A stretch of DNA of 64,000 bases from Verrucomicrobiales bacterium (lineage in GTDB: Bacteria > Verrucomicrobiota > Verrucomicrobiia > Verrucomicrobiales > DEV007), in NCBI GenBank assembly GCA_029213195.1, contig JARGNI010000009.1, forward strand, positions 62,001 to 126,000, given 5' to 3'. The notes under the pieces were generated by a model. That model made no database searches. It was given only the letters and a program-made list of their open reading frames with translations, and had not been told where the DNA came from. The position numbers and the translations under genes were made by a program. This document shows, piece after piece, positions 1-7,988 of the stretch (position 1 is the first letter of the stretch; each line of letters starts with the position of its first letter).

Positions 1-1738
1 GAGTCTCCACCTTGAGAACCTCATCCGTGATCCGAAAAACAACGAGTGCATCCTCCCCATACATCGAGAGAAACGACTCGTAGGAGAATTCTTCATTCAG
101 CGTGGTCTTCTTGATCACGGCGCCCTCTTCCACCATTTCTTCAATCTCGGCCGATGAGATTGCTCGATTACCGAAGAGGCGACCATTGAATTCTGCCGAA
201 GCACTTTGTCGCTCCGACTTCTCGTGGTCCACCGGCTGAAGTTGGAAAACATGAGAAGCTCCTAACGAATGCCCCAAGTTGATACAGGCCAGGGTATTGA
301 CCTGATCGTTTGGGGTGCTCGCGACCATATTTCCGATCCCGACCAGATCGATCTCCTCCGAGGCATACTCGGACAGGACATTTGCGTTCACCGAAGGCAG
401 CCCCGCCATCCGGGCACTGGAAGTGACCTCGTAGTTGGAGTCCAACATGAGAACGCGGAAACCAGCGTCCTGCACGAGTTTCGCCACCTCGATCGTCCAG
501 CGACGCACTCCGACAAAGAGAATCCCCTGGGGATTCTTCATAGCGATACCAAGCTGTTTGGCTACAGGTGCCGCAAGAAGCCCATAAAATGCCACCGTAC
601 CGACGATGACAAAGTAGGTCACCGGGACAATGCGTGCCGCCTCCGGTGCGAAAGCCCCACCACTCGCCGCGAGTTCGAGCGCAAACACGGAGGAAACCGC
701 CGCTGCTACGATCCCCCGTGGCGCCATCAGCGAGAGAAAGACTTTTTCCCGAAAGCTGACACTTGAGCTACCTGCCAGGCTGATAAAGACACTGGCCGGG
801 CGAACGATCACGATGAGCGCGAGGAGAAACAGCAAGGCCTCTTTCCACACCATCTGGATATCATCGATCCCGATCCGAGCGCCCAGGACGATGAAGAGGC
901 AGGAAATGAGAATCGTCCTCAGGGTCTCCTTGAACTCCACGACATGTCGGATCTTGGCTCGCTCCTGGTTCGCGAGGCCGATCCCGATGATCGTCACGGT
1001 GAGCAGTCCCGACTCGTGCTGGATCAGGTTGGACACGGTAAAAAGCAGCAGGCCGACGGTGAGGACGACCACCGACTGCAGAAAATCTGGAATCCAGTGC
1101 CAGCTCAAGGCAAAGGACAGGGCCCAGGCCGCAGCGTATCCGAGACCGACTCCCACGAGCAGAGTCTTTCCCAGACCAAGAAGAACTCCTGTCGCTCCCA
1201 TTGGTCCATGTCCATGTCCATGTCCGAAAAAGACCCCAAAGACCAGGACAGCGAGAATCGCGCCTACGGGATCGATCACGATTCCCTCCCATTTCAGAAT
1301 CGAGTTTACCGAACGCTTCGGCTTCACCGTTTGCAACAAGGGGCCAATCACCGTCGGGCCGGTCACCACCAGGATCGCGGAAATCAAGATCCCGACCTGC
1401 CAACTGAATCCACCCACGTAGTACGCGGCGAGGGACGAAAGAACCCAGGTGACGAGGCTCCCAAGACCGACGAGACGAAGAACGGCGGTTCCAGCCTCCT
1501 TCAGTTCCGAGAACCGCAGGGTCAGCCCGCCTTCCAGCAGGATAATTCCTACAGCGAGGGAAACGAGGACGAAAAGGGTCTGTTGGTCGACAATCTCGGA
1601 CTGGTCGTAAAACTGCCCAGCGAGGAAACCGGTTCCCAGCAGGAGCAGGATCGAAGGCAGCTTGAGTCGCCAGGCGATCCATTGCGCCCCGATACCCAAG
1701 AGAAGAACCAGGGTGTAGAAAATAAGTCTTTCGTCCAT
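1..1738 (-). CDS. CPA1-type Na+(K+)/H+ antiporter with C-terminal RCK/TrkA-N domain (3' end outside the window)
   Basis: Inner-membrane monovalent cation/proton exchanger. The minus strand is open from an ATG at 1738 to the left edge, giving 579 codons with no stop, so the C-terminus is missing. Residues 1 to about 395 form roughly a dozen hydrophobic segments. They carry the family signatures TGPTVIGP (126-133) and WEGIVIDPVGA (150-160), whose Asp156 is the likely ion-binding residue. From about 400 the chain becomes soluble and resembles a TrkA-N/RCK nucleotide-binding fold (beta strand, VGVRRW, then an acidic LMLDSN strand end), which suggests control by nucleotides. Residues 172-178 form an odd GHGHGHG loop that could bind metal or sense pH. 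The gene diverges from the MscS-like gene at 1953, which fits a shared role in ion and osmotic balance. Family assignment is strong; the transported cation is not determined. Confidence 0.85.
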   Translation of the reverse strand, partial: MDERLIFYTLVLLLGIGAQWIAWRLKLPSILLLLGTGFLAGQFYDQSEIVDQQTLFVLVSLAVGIILLEGGLTLRFSELKEAGTAVLRLVGLGSLVTWVLSSLAAYYVGGFSWQVGILISAILVVTGPTVIGPLLQTVKPKRSVNSILKWEGIVIDPVGAILAVLVFGVFFGHGHGHGPMGATGVLLGLGKTLLVGVGLGYAAAWALSFALSWHWIPDFLQSVVVLTVGLLLFTVSNLIQHESGLLTVTIIGIGLANQERAKIRHVVEFKETLRTILISCLFIVLGARIGIDDIQMVWKEALLFLLALIVIVRPASVFISLAGSSSVSFREKVFLSLMAPRGIVAAAVSSVFALELAASGGAFAPEAARIVPVTYFVIVGTVAFYGLLAAPVAKQLGIAMKNPQGILFVGVRRWTIEVAKLVQDAGFRVLMLDSNYEVTSSARMAGLPSVNANVLSEYASEEIDLVGIGNMVASTPNDQVNTLACINLGHSLGASHVFQLQPVDHEKSERQSASAEFNGRLFGNRAISSAEIEEMVEEGAVIKKTTLNEEFSYESFLSMYGEDALVVFRITDEVLKVET

Positions 1739-1867
1739 CGTGTCGTCATCCCGAGAAGCATTCCACAAGCCAACACTTCACTGTCAGAAACCCTTCGACG
1801 GAATCTCGGACATGGCAACCTGCAGTGGTGACCGACTCGGAAAAAGATGAGAAACCCTTTTGCGGAG

Positions 1868-1906
1868 TCGTAACCTGTGTCGAGGATGTAGGATGAAAGG
1901 TTACGA
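1868..1906. promoter_or_regulatory. 9-bp inverted repeat in the divergent antiporter/MscS-like promoter region
   Basis: TCGTAACCT (1868-1876) and AGGTTACGA (1898-1906) are perfect inverted copies with a 21-nt spacer, midway in the 214-bp region between the divergent genes starting at 1738 and 1953. It could be an operator acting on both genes. No T-tract follows either arm, so a terminator is unlikely. Function is inferred from position only. Confidence 0.35.
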
Positions 1907-1952
1907 TCGGTTTCCCTTTTCATCCGCCTCGATTCCTTTCTTTGCCTAACTT

Positions 1953-3749
1953 ATGTGTTCTTCTTCGACTCAAGCCCTGCGAAAAAGAAGCATCGTCCTC
2001 GCGATGATTGCGAATTGCTCGGTCCTGTTCGGGCAAAGCGCATTGAACGAACCGATTCCTGTCCCCCAACCGGAGACTCCTCCCGCAGAGACAAACAACT
2101 CGAAAGCAGCCGCAACTCCATTTTCCCAGGGATCTGACGAGTCCAAGAAAGCTCTCGAATCCGTGCTCGAATCCATTGAACTGGTCAAAATGGAGCTGTC
2201 CGAACTTCGCTCCAGTATCGAATCGGCAACCGAAGTGGAAAAAGAAGAGCTCACCGCCCAGGTCCAAGAACTCACGGCTCGAAAAGACGCACTCCAGAGC
2301 GACTTTGAATCCATTGCTACCGGGGTCGACCCTGTCGACTACGAGGGATCTCTAACCCAGGAATTTCTCCTCTCGGATGAAATCGATGCTCTACTCGAGC
2401 CGATCATTGGAGAGCTCAAGGAACTCACCAAGAAACCCCGCGAGATCGAGCAGCTGAGGAGCCAGCTTTACGATTGGGAGCGGCGCTACCAGACCACGGA
2501 AGAAGCGCTCAACAATCTGGATGATTTCAAACCCGAGAACATCTCAGAGGAAGTTCTTGCCGCGATCCAGACCACACGGGAAACCTGGCAGTCGAGACGA
2601 AAGCAGGCGGAGAATCGCATCCAGGCCATCTCCTTTCAGCTGGAACAGGCCCAGGAAACCCAACCATCCATCCTCGAAACGATCCGCTCGGGTCTGCGCT
2701 CATTTTATCGCAGCCGAGGACGAAACTTCCTCCTCTGCATCTTCGCTTTCTTCGGCACTCTTTTCGCCCTTCGCTTTCTCTACAAGCAGGTCAACCGACA
2801 CTTTCCCTGGAATCGAAAAAAGAGCCGCCCCTTCTACCTGAGGCTGATCGACGTCGGGTTCAACCTGTTCTCTTTCATAGGCGCCATCATAGCCGCCATC
2901 CTGACACTCTACGCAACCGGCGACTGGGTGCTCATGGGTCTGGCCATCATTATCCTACTGGGAGTCGCCCTCGCCGCGAAGAATGCCCTCCCCAAGTTCT
3001 ACGATCAGGGACGCCTGCTTCTGAACCTGGGAGAAATCCGGGAAGGGGAACGAGTCGTCTACCAAGGCGTTCCCTGGAAAGTCGAGCGACTGAGCTTCTA
3101 CACGATCCTGCGAAACGAGGAACTTCGCGGCGGGATGATCCGGCTCCCGGTCAATCAGCTGAGCGGACTCGTCTCCCGCCCGATCGCGGAGGAGGGGGAA
3201 ATCTGGTTTCCCTGTCGCGAGGGAGACTGGGTCAACCTTTCCGACGAGGGTCTTGGTCGCGTCATCATGCAGACGCCGGAGTATGTTCAGCTCGTGAAAC
3301 TGGGGGGAGCGAAAATCGCGATCCCAGCGACCGATTTCATCGGAAAATCCCCCGTCAATCTCTCCCAGGGGTTTCGGGTCTCGACCACCTTCGGTGTGGA
3401 TTATCAGCACCAGGAGATTTGTACCACTGAAATCCCCGAAAAGATGTGGGCCTTCATCACGAAGGGGTTGGTCTCCCTTGTGCCCGAGCGAGAATACCTT
3501 CTCAGCTTAAAAGTTGAGTTGTCCGCTGCGGGCGCTTCCTCGCTGGACTACGCGATCATCGCCGACTTCGACGGAGCAATGGCTTCGAAATACCAGGTCA
3601 TCATTCGAGCTTTGCAGGGGTTTGCAGTTGATTGTTGCAACGAAAATGGTTGGATCATTCCGTTTACCCAGATCACTCTTCACAACGCTTACGAAGAGTC
3701 GCACCCAACGCCAACACCTACCCCCGAGAAGACGCCCAAGCTTCCTTGA
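1953..3749 (+). CDS. MscS-like mechanosensitive channel family protein with periplasmic coiled-coil domain
   Basis: Probable membrane channel of the MscS superfamily, 598 residues. The N-terminus is a signal peptide (RKR then a hydrophobic stretch ending near residue 30). A Glu/Gln/Leu-rich region of about residues 45-235 with coiled-coil character would lie in the periplasm. Two clear membrane spans follow at roughly 255-275 and 305-345. The second ends in a Gly/Ala-rich helix (IIILLGVALAAKNAL) like the pore-lining TM3 of MscS. The rest (about 350-580) matches the beta and alpha/beta cytoplasmic vestibule: GEIREGERVVYQGVPWKVE corresponds to the beta domain that usually reads GDWI.I.G..G.VE. 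The tail is Pro/Thr-rich. ATG 1953 is preferred over ATG 2004 because the latter would cut off the positively charged start of the signal peptide. The App1-like gene begins 3 nt after the stop, so the two are probably cotranscribed. Confidence 0.75.
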   Translation: MCSSSTQALRKRSIVLAMIANCSVLFGQSALNEPIPVPQPETPPAETNNSKAAATPFSQGSDESKKALESVLESIELVKMELSELRSSIESATEVEKEELTAQVQELTARKDALQSDFESIATGVDPVDYEGSLTQEFLLSDEIDALLEPIIGELKELTKKPREIEQLRSQLYDWERRYQTTEEALNNLDDFKPENISEEVLAAIQTTRETWQSRRKQAENRIQAISFQLEQAQETQPSILETIRSGLRSFYRSRGRNFLLCIFAFFGTLFALRFLYKQVNRHFPWNRKKSRPFYLRLIDVGFNLFSFIGAIIAAILTLYATGDWVLMGLAIIILLGVALAAKNALPKFYDQGRLLLNLGEIREGERVVYQGVPWKVERLSFYTILRNEELRGGMIRLPVNQLSGLVSRPIAEEGEIWFPCREGDWVNLSDEGLGRVIMQTPEYVQLVKLGGAKIAIPATDFIGKSPVNLSQGFRVSTTFGVDYQHQEICTTEIPEKMWAFITKGLVSLVPEREYLLSLKVELSAAGASSLDYAIIADFDGAMASKYQVIIRALQGFAVDCCNENGWIIPFTQITLHNAYEESHPTPTPTPEKTPKLP

Positions 3750-3752
3750 TCT

Positions 3753-4940
3753 ATGTCGCGAATCCTCAACGACGAGACTCCCAAAAGGAGCTATCTCCGT
3801 TACGTCCGACTTCTCGCGGTGCAATTGGAAAGGCTTTACGCCTACGTGCACCGATTTCTCGCGTGGATCACGGGACGACTTGGAAAGCCGATGGTCCCGG
3901 AGATCTATCATGCCACACCGGTCGACGGAGGTGTGGCCGTCAAAGGGCGAGTCCTGCTTGCGCGGAAGCTTCGCGAGCCCAGCGTGGAAGATCCACCGCT
4001 TGTCAATCTACTGCAGATGATCAAGCGATGGCTGACGCCGGAACGGCCTCGTTCCATCGTCCGACTCAGCCTCGGCCGCAAGGTGAGCCGTGTTCGCGCC
4101 GACGAAGAAGGCTACTTCGAACTTATCATCCCGGAGGAACAGTGCGGAAGCGACGAACTGCTCGTCGTGTTGCCCAACTCCAAGGTGTCGGATCCGGTCA
4201 TCCACCCCCTCGACAAGGTGGGCGAGTCCTATCGTTGTGTCGTCATCAGCGATGTCGACGACACCGTACTCGTCACCCATGCGGGCACCCTGCTTCGCAT
4301 GATTGCGACAACCCTGTTCGGAAATGCCCTGACACGACAACTTTTCCCGGGAAACCCAGCGCTCTACCAGGCATTGCGGAAAGGTCCCGACAAAGAAAAA
4401 AACGATTCCAACCCCCTCGCCTACGTCACCAGTTCTCCCTTCAACCTTCATGGGATGCTTCATCTCATCTTCGAGCAGAATGGCCTCCCCACAGGTCCCT
4501 TCTTCATGAACGATTGGGGACTCGATGTCGACAAATGGTTCTCCAAGAGCCACCGCCAACACAAAATCGAAGCAATTGAACAAGCACTCGAATGGTTCCC
4601 TGATGAGCCTGTCATTCTCATTGGGGACAGTGGTCAACACGACACCCGGATCTATGTCGAAGTCGCCCTTGCCTATCCCGAGAGAATTCGACAGATTTTG
4701 ATTCATGACGTATCCGGTCCAGAGCGTCTCCTCGAATTGAATGAGGAAGCCGCCCCCCTGGAGGATACGGAGACGAATTTCGCCTTCTTCAGCGATTGCC
4801 AGGAGGCGGCCGAAATCCTCGCCGAACAGGGGTGGATTTCAACGGAACAAAAGGATCATGTGACGGAAGCGTTTCTCGCTGAGAAAAACAAATCGCGCTT
4901 TTCTTCGGTCAGCCATGCCGAACCTGACAAGTATCCTTGA
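3753..4940 (+). CDS. App1-family phosphatase (DUF2183 catalytic domain)
   Basis: HAD-like phosphatase related to yeast phosphatidate phosphatase App1, 395 residues. The Asp-based nucleophile motif DVDDT is at 167-171. It is followed by the family blocks TSSPFNLHGML, a Gly-Pro-Phe segment and GDSGQHDTRIYVEVALAYPERI, the loop holding the metal-binding Asp residues. The N-terminal 160 residues include a basic amphipathic stretch and a beta-rich domain, as usual in bacterial App1 proteins. No signal peptide is visible, so a cytoplasmic or membrane-associated site is expected. The likely substrate is phosphatidate or a related phosphoester, by family analogy only. It follows the MscS-like gene by 3 nt and overlaps the ExoD-family gene by 26 nt, so the three genes look like one transcription unit concerned with the cell envelope. 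Confidence 0.82.
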   Translation: MSRILNDETPKRSYLRYVRLLAVQLERLYAYVHRFLAWITGRLGKPMVPEIYHATPVDGGVAVKGRVLLARKLREPSVEDPPLVNLLQMIKRWLTPERPRSIVRLSLGRKVSRVRADEEGYFELIIPEEQCGSDELLVVLPNSKVSDPVIHPLDKVGESYRCVVISDVDDTVLVTHAGTLLRMIATTLFGNALTRQLFPGNPALYQALRKGPDKEKNDSNPLAYVTSSPFNLHGMLHLIFEQNGLPTGPFFMNDWGLDVDKWFSKSHRQHKIEAIEQALEWFPDEPVILIGDSGQHDTRIYVEVALAYPERIRQILIHDVSGPERLLELNEEAAPLEDTETNFAFFSDCQEAAEILAEQGWISTEQKDHVTEAFLAEKNKSRFSSVSHAEPDKYP

Positions 4941-5487
4941 CGATCTGCAGGAGGATTTTCACGAAGACAAAATCCGTCTTGGTGACATCGTCGAGCACTT
5001 CAAAGACCGCGGATTCGGCCCACTCCTTCTCGTCCCGGCCCTGATTGCCGTTTTACCCACCGGCGCGATTCCCGGGGTTCCAGCGATCTGTGCCACCTTG
5101 ATCATTCTCATCTGCGTCCAACTCCTTTTCGGCAAACACCATCCCTGGCTCCCTTCCAGGATACGGGACTTCGCGATCGCGAAGGACCGATTTGAGAAAG
5201 GATACAAGCGAGTGAGGCCCTGGACCCAGCGCTTTGATCGCCTCCTTTCGGAGAGGCTCGCATTTCTCACCCGGGAAACCGGAACACGAGTTGTCGCGGT
5301 CATCGCCATCCTGTTGGCCTTGATCATGATCCCACTCGAACTGGTCCCGTTTGCCTGTGCGGTTCCCGGTTTGTCGATTGCCTTCTTTGCCATAGGCTTG
5401 AGCGCCAAGGATGGACTCTTCACTCTACTTGCCCTCCTCGCCGCCTTGGGAGCCGCCTGGTTCGCTTGGCATTTGTGGCCTTGGTAG
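4915..5487 (+). CDS. ExoD-family exopolysaccharide synthesis membrane protein
   Basis: Integral membrane protein of the ExoD family, 190 residues, the usual length. The N-terminal helix (residues 1-30) with KIRLGDIVEHFKDRGFGPLLLVPALIAVLPTGAIPGVP-type sequence is the family signature. Hydrophobic segments lie at about 33-72, 122-160 and 165-188. ExoD affects exopolysaccharide output and alkali tolerance in rhizobia, but its biochemical activity is unknown, so only family membership is claimed. The start overlaps the end of the App1-like gene by 26 nt, which indicates translational coupling. A small minus-strand gene ends 10 nt downstream. Confidence 0.85.
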   Translation: MPNLTSILDDLQEDFHEDKIRLGDIVEHFKDRGFGPLLLVPALIAVLPTGAIPGVPAICATLIILICVQLLFGKHHPWLPSRIRDFAIAKDRFEKGYKRVRPWTQRFDRLLSERLAFLTRETGTRVVAVIAILLALIMIPLELVPFACAVPGLSIAFFAIGLSAKDGLFTLLALLAALGAAWFAWHLWPW

Positions 5488-5497
5488 GAAAGTCTCT

Positions 5498-5770
5498 TCA
5501 CCGATTCGCCTCGGTGGGACGAAAAGTCAGGACCACCCGATAGCGATGGTTGAAGGGCTCATGCTCGAGCCATGGTTCCTGGAAAAGGTAGTAGCCCCGA
5601 GTCTCGTAAAAGAGAATCTCGTTGCGAATCGGGATCTCGAGGGCCGCGAACTCGGTGGTGTCGTCGACCCACTCCATGGCGCGCTCCAAGCGTCGCTTCA
5701 CCGAACAGAATCGCTGGATCATCTGATCCTCGACGTCCTGAATTCGACTGAGCACTTCGTCCTTCTTCAT
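5498..5770 (-). CDS. Small conserved-looking hypothetical protein, 90 aa
   Basis: I do not recognise this protein. It is a 90-residue soluble chain with a helical, charged N-terminal half (heptad-like, residues 1-45) and a C-terminal part rich in aromatics and Arg (FYETRGYYLFQEPWLEHEPFNHRYRVVLTF) that looks like beta strands. There is no signal peptide or membrane segment. It lies convergent to the ExoD-family gene with only 10 nt between the stop codons. Its start at 5770 is about 100 bp from the divergent membrane-protein gene at 5874. Codon use matches the neighbours, with many CGA and CTC codons, which supports a real gene. Confidence 0.6.
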   Translation of the reverse strand: MKKDEVLSRIQDVEDQMIQRFCSVKRRLERAMEWVDDTTEFAALEIPIRNEILFYETRGYYLFQEPWLEHEPFNHRYRVVLTFRPTEANR

Positions 5771-5873
5771 GGCTTAGCAATACGCATCCCCACGAAATTG
5801 CGAGTCCGTTTCTTTCTCTAGGTTTCACATTCCTTCCATCCGAGCAAGGAACCAGGCCCGTAAACCATGAGCC

Positions 5874-6389
5874 ATGCCCCCTCGAATTCTTTTCGTTCTT
5901 CTCCTGACCCAGTTGGTTTCGACAGCGGGAATGTTCGGCGTCATCTGGCAGGTCCAGCTCATCACCTACCCGCAATTTGCCTCCATCGATCCCGTCTCGT
6001 TTCCCGAGTTTCATCTCCAGTACTGCCAACGCATCACCTGGATCGTTGGCCCACTCATGCTCCTGGAATTGGCCAGCACGTCCCTCTCCACTCTTGCTCT
6101 CTGGAACACCCGTTGGCGGATGGGCTCGCTTGCCTGTCTTGTTATCGTAGGCACCCTTTGGCTCATCACGGCCCTCGTCCAGGTTCCCCAGCATGAAGTG
6201 CTCTCCTTTGGATTTGATCCCGCCGTTGCCGAAGCTCTGGTACTCGGAAACGGGTGGCGTGTCGCAGGATGGACCCTTCACCTCGCTGTCGTCTCCGGGA
6301 TCATCTTCACCTGGTGCCGATCCCGGATGCCGACGATTTTCGAATCAGAAAACAGCACATTAACCTCTCAGGAAAATTCTGACTGCTGA
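5874..6389 (+). CDS. Four-helix integral membrane protein of unknown function
   Basis: 171 residues with four predicted transmembrane helices at about 5-25, 50-75, 83-105 and 128-150. Conserved-looking features are IWQVQLITYPQF after the first helix and FHLQYCQRITWIVGP before the second. The layout resembles small DUF1772-like membrane proteins, but I cannot assign a family with confidence. The tail after residue 155 is polar. ATG 5874 is the first in-frame start and begins directly in the first helix. The gene is monocistronic, facing the UdgX gene end-on with 60 bp between stops. Confidence 0.65.
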   Translation: MPPRILFVLLLTQLVSTAGMFGVIWQVQLITYPQFASIDPVSFPEFHLQYCQRITWIVGPLMLLELASTSLSTLALWNTRWRMGSLACLVIVGTLWLITALVQVPQHEVLSFGFDPAVAEALVLGNGWRVAGWTLHLAVVSGIIFTWCRSRMPTIFESENSTLTSQENSDC

Positions 6390-6449
6390 AACGGAGCAAT
6401 ATTTCCTTCGATCTTATCTTCGATCTCCGGTACGACGAGGCGTGCCCCT

Positions 6450-7988
6450 TCAAGCGTGAGAAAAGGCAGCTCTCAAATCCTCCACAAACGCAGCCCGCTC
6501 GATTCCTCGCTCTCCTCGGGGAAGTCGGAGGAGATAGGAAGGATGCACGGTGGCAAAGGCTTTTCCCGAAAAATCCAGGTCCGGACTCGGCATCACCTCT
6601 CCTCGATCGCGCAGAACACGAAAGTCTGGTCCTACGATCCCCTGGCCTGCCGTGTTTCCGAGAGTCAGGATGACCCTTGGAGAAACCTTGGCGATCTCGC
6701 CCCACAACCAGGGACGACAGGCTGCGATTTCCCCGCGATCAGCCTTGTCGTGAAGTCGTGTTGGCCCACGGTGATTGACTCCCTTGGGGGATGGTCGCCA
6801 CTTGAAGTGCTTGACCGCATTCGTGAGATAAAGGTCCTCCCGAGAGACACCCAGCTCACGCAGGACGGAATGCAAAAGCTCCCCTGCCGGTCCCACGAAA
6901 GGTCTGCCCGCAAGATCCTCCTGGTCTCCCGGTTGCTCCCCGATGATCATAACCTCGGCATCTTCTCGCCCCTCCCCGAACACCGTCTGGGTCGCTCGCT
7001 CCCAGAGAGGACAGGCCCGGCAACATTCCGCGCGTGTCTTCATCTCCGAAAGAGTTTCCTGCTCCGGAACCGCCTCCGCCTCTCGGACAAGGGCAATGGA
7101 ATTCTGATCCTCCAGCTTCTCGAGGTAGAGATTTTTCGGAGCGGGGCGGGGTTCCCGTGTCGGGCGGTCGATCATCTCATCTCGCCGCTGCGAGGCATCC
7201 CGCGTGAGATCTCCGATCAGCTCTGCCTCGGGGAGATTCTTCCAATACTTCATCGGCATCTCCGACTGCATCGCCCTGAGCTTGAGCCGTGCCGGATTGA
7301 AGATGCTCTTGTAGTAGCTCCGCCAAAGATCCTCCAGTGCGTCGAAATCGGGCGCTTCGCTTTGGCTCACCCCCGGAGAAAAAGTCAACTCGCGACCATC
7401 CCAGTGAGCGCATTCGTCGGGAGTGAAAATGGACCAATCCATCCCCGCGAATCGTTTTCGAAAAAACGGAGCGTTGCGGCGGACGATGCGATGCTCGGGC
7501 TCGAACCAGGCGACAAACTGCTCACGCCCCTCTTCGGTCTCCCGAACCTTACGAAAACGTACAAAAGCACGCATCTTGTGCAAATCGCGCCCCACCTCCT
7601 TGGCCCAGGCTCGCACCCGTCGCACATCCTCATCCGTCGAAACCACGAGAAGATGACGCTCGCCTTCCCGGGTCATTCTCCAGAGAAGACGATAGAGAAC
7701 CGCCCATCGCTCTGGATGGGTATGACAGGCCACGGTCTCGGCCAGTCCGAAAAACGACTTCGGAACCCGAAAGGAGATAGCCGACTCCGAAGGATTCGAA
7801 TCAGCCAGGTTCGGTTCTCCGACTCGCGAAGTCGGCAAACCAGGATCATCCTCCCCAAACAGTTCCCCCTGTCTCGTCCCCGTCTCGCTCCAGAACACTT
7901 CGGTCGGAGGGATCTCGGCAGCGAGGAGCTCGCGAGCTCGAGCACGCCACGATGAAAAATCGGGGTCAATCGTCGTGGCCCTGCTCAT
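6450..7988 (-). CDS. DUF4130 / UdgX-type uracil-DNA glycosylase fusion
   Basis: DNA-repair protein of 512 residues joining two domains usually found together beside a radical-SAM gene (families TIGR03915/DUF4130 and the UdgX-like TIGR03914). The DUF4130 domain covers about residues 75-265, with the typical KMRAFVRFRKV and RFAGMDWSIFTPDECAHWDG blocks. The glycosylase part runs from about 315. It has CCRAC as probable Fe-S ligands, the active-site loop GEQPGDQEDLAG (350-361), TNAVKHFKW, a later Cys in AACRPWL, and HPSYLLR near the C-terminus. The UdgX hallmark KRRIH reads PTRLH here (409-413) after a short insertion, so the His that crosslinks to abasic DNA is kept. The start is ATG 7988, which overlaps the TGA of the radical-SAM gene as ATGA. 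An in-frame upstream start at 8213 is rejected because it lies inside that gene. Confidence 0.88.
   Translation of the reverse strand: MSRATTIDPDFSSWRARARELLAAEIPPTEVFWSETGTRQGELFGEDDPGLPTSRVGEPNLADSNPSESAISFRVPKSFFGLAETVACHTHPERWAVLYRLLWRMTREGERHLLVVSTDEDVRRVRAWAKEVGRDLHKMRAFVRFRKVRETEEGREQFVAWFEPEHRIVRRNAPFFRKRFAGMDWSIFTPDECAHWDGRELTFSPGVSQSEAPDFDALEDLWRSYYKSIFNPARLKLRAMQSEMPMKYWKNLPEAELIGDLTRDASQRRDEMIDRPTREPRPAPKNLYLEKLEDQNSIALVREAEAVPEQETLSEMKTRAECCRACPLWERATQTVFGEGREDAEVMIIGEQPGDQEDLAGRPFVGPAGELLHSVLRELGVSREDLYLTNAVKHFKWRPSPKGVNHRGPTRLHDKADRGEIAACRPWLWGEIAKVSPRVILTLGNTAGQGIVGPDFRVLRDRGEVMPSPDLDFSGKAFATVHPSYLLRLPRGERGIERAAFVEDLRAAFSHA

Noticed and set aside
269..1831. Several plus-strand open frames (165, 263, 295 aa) over the antiporter
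   Set aside because: They are antisense to a continuous minus-strand frame with clear antiporter motifs, and their translations are Arg/Ser/Pro-rich without family features. The same applies to an 861-1682 minus-strand frame in another phase.
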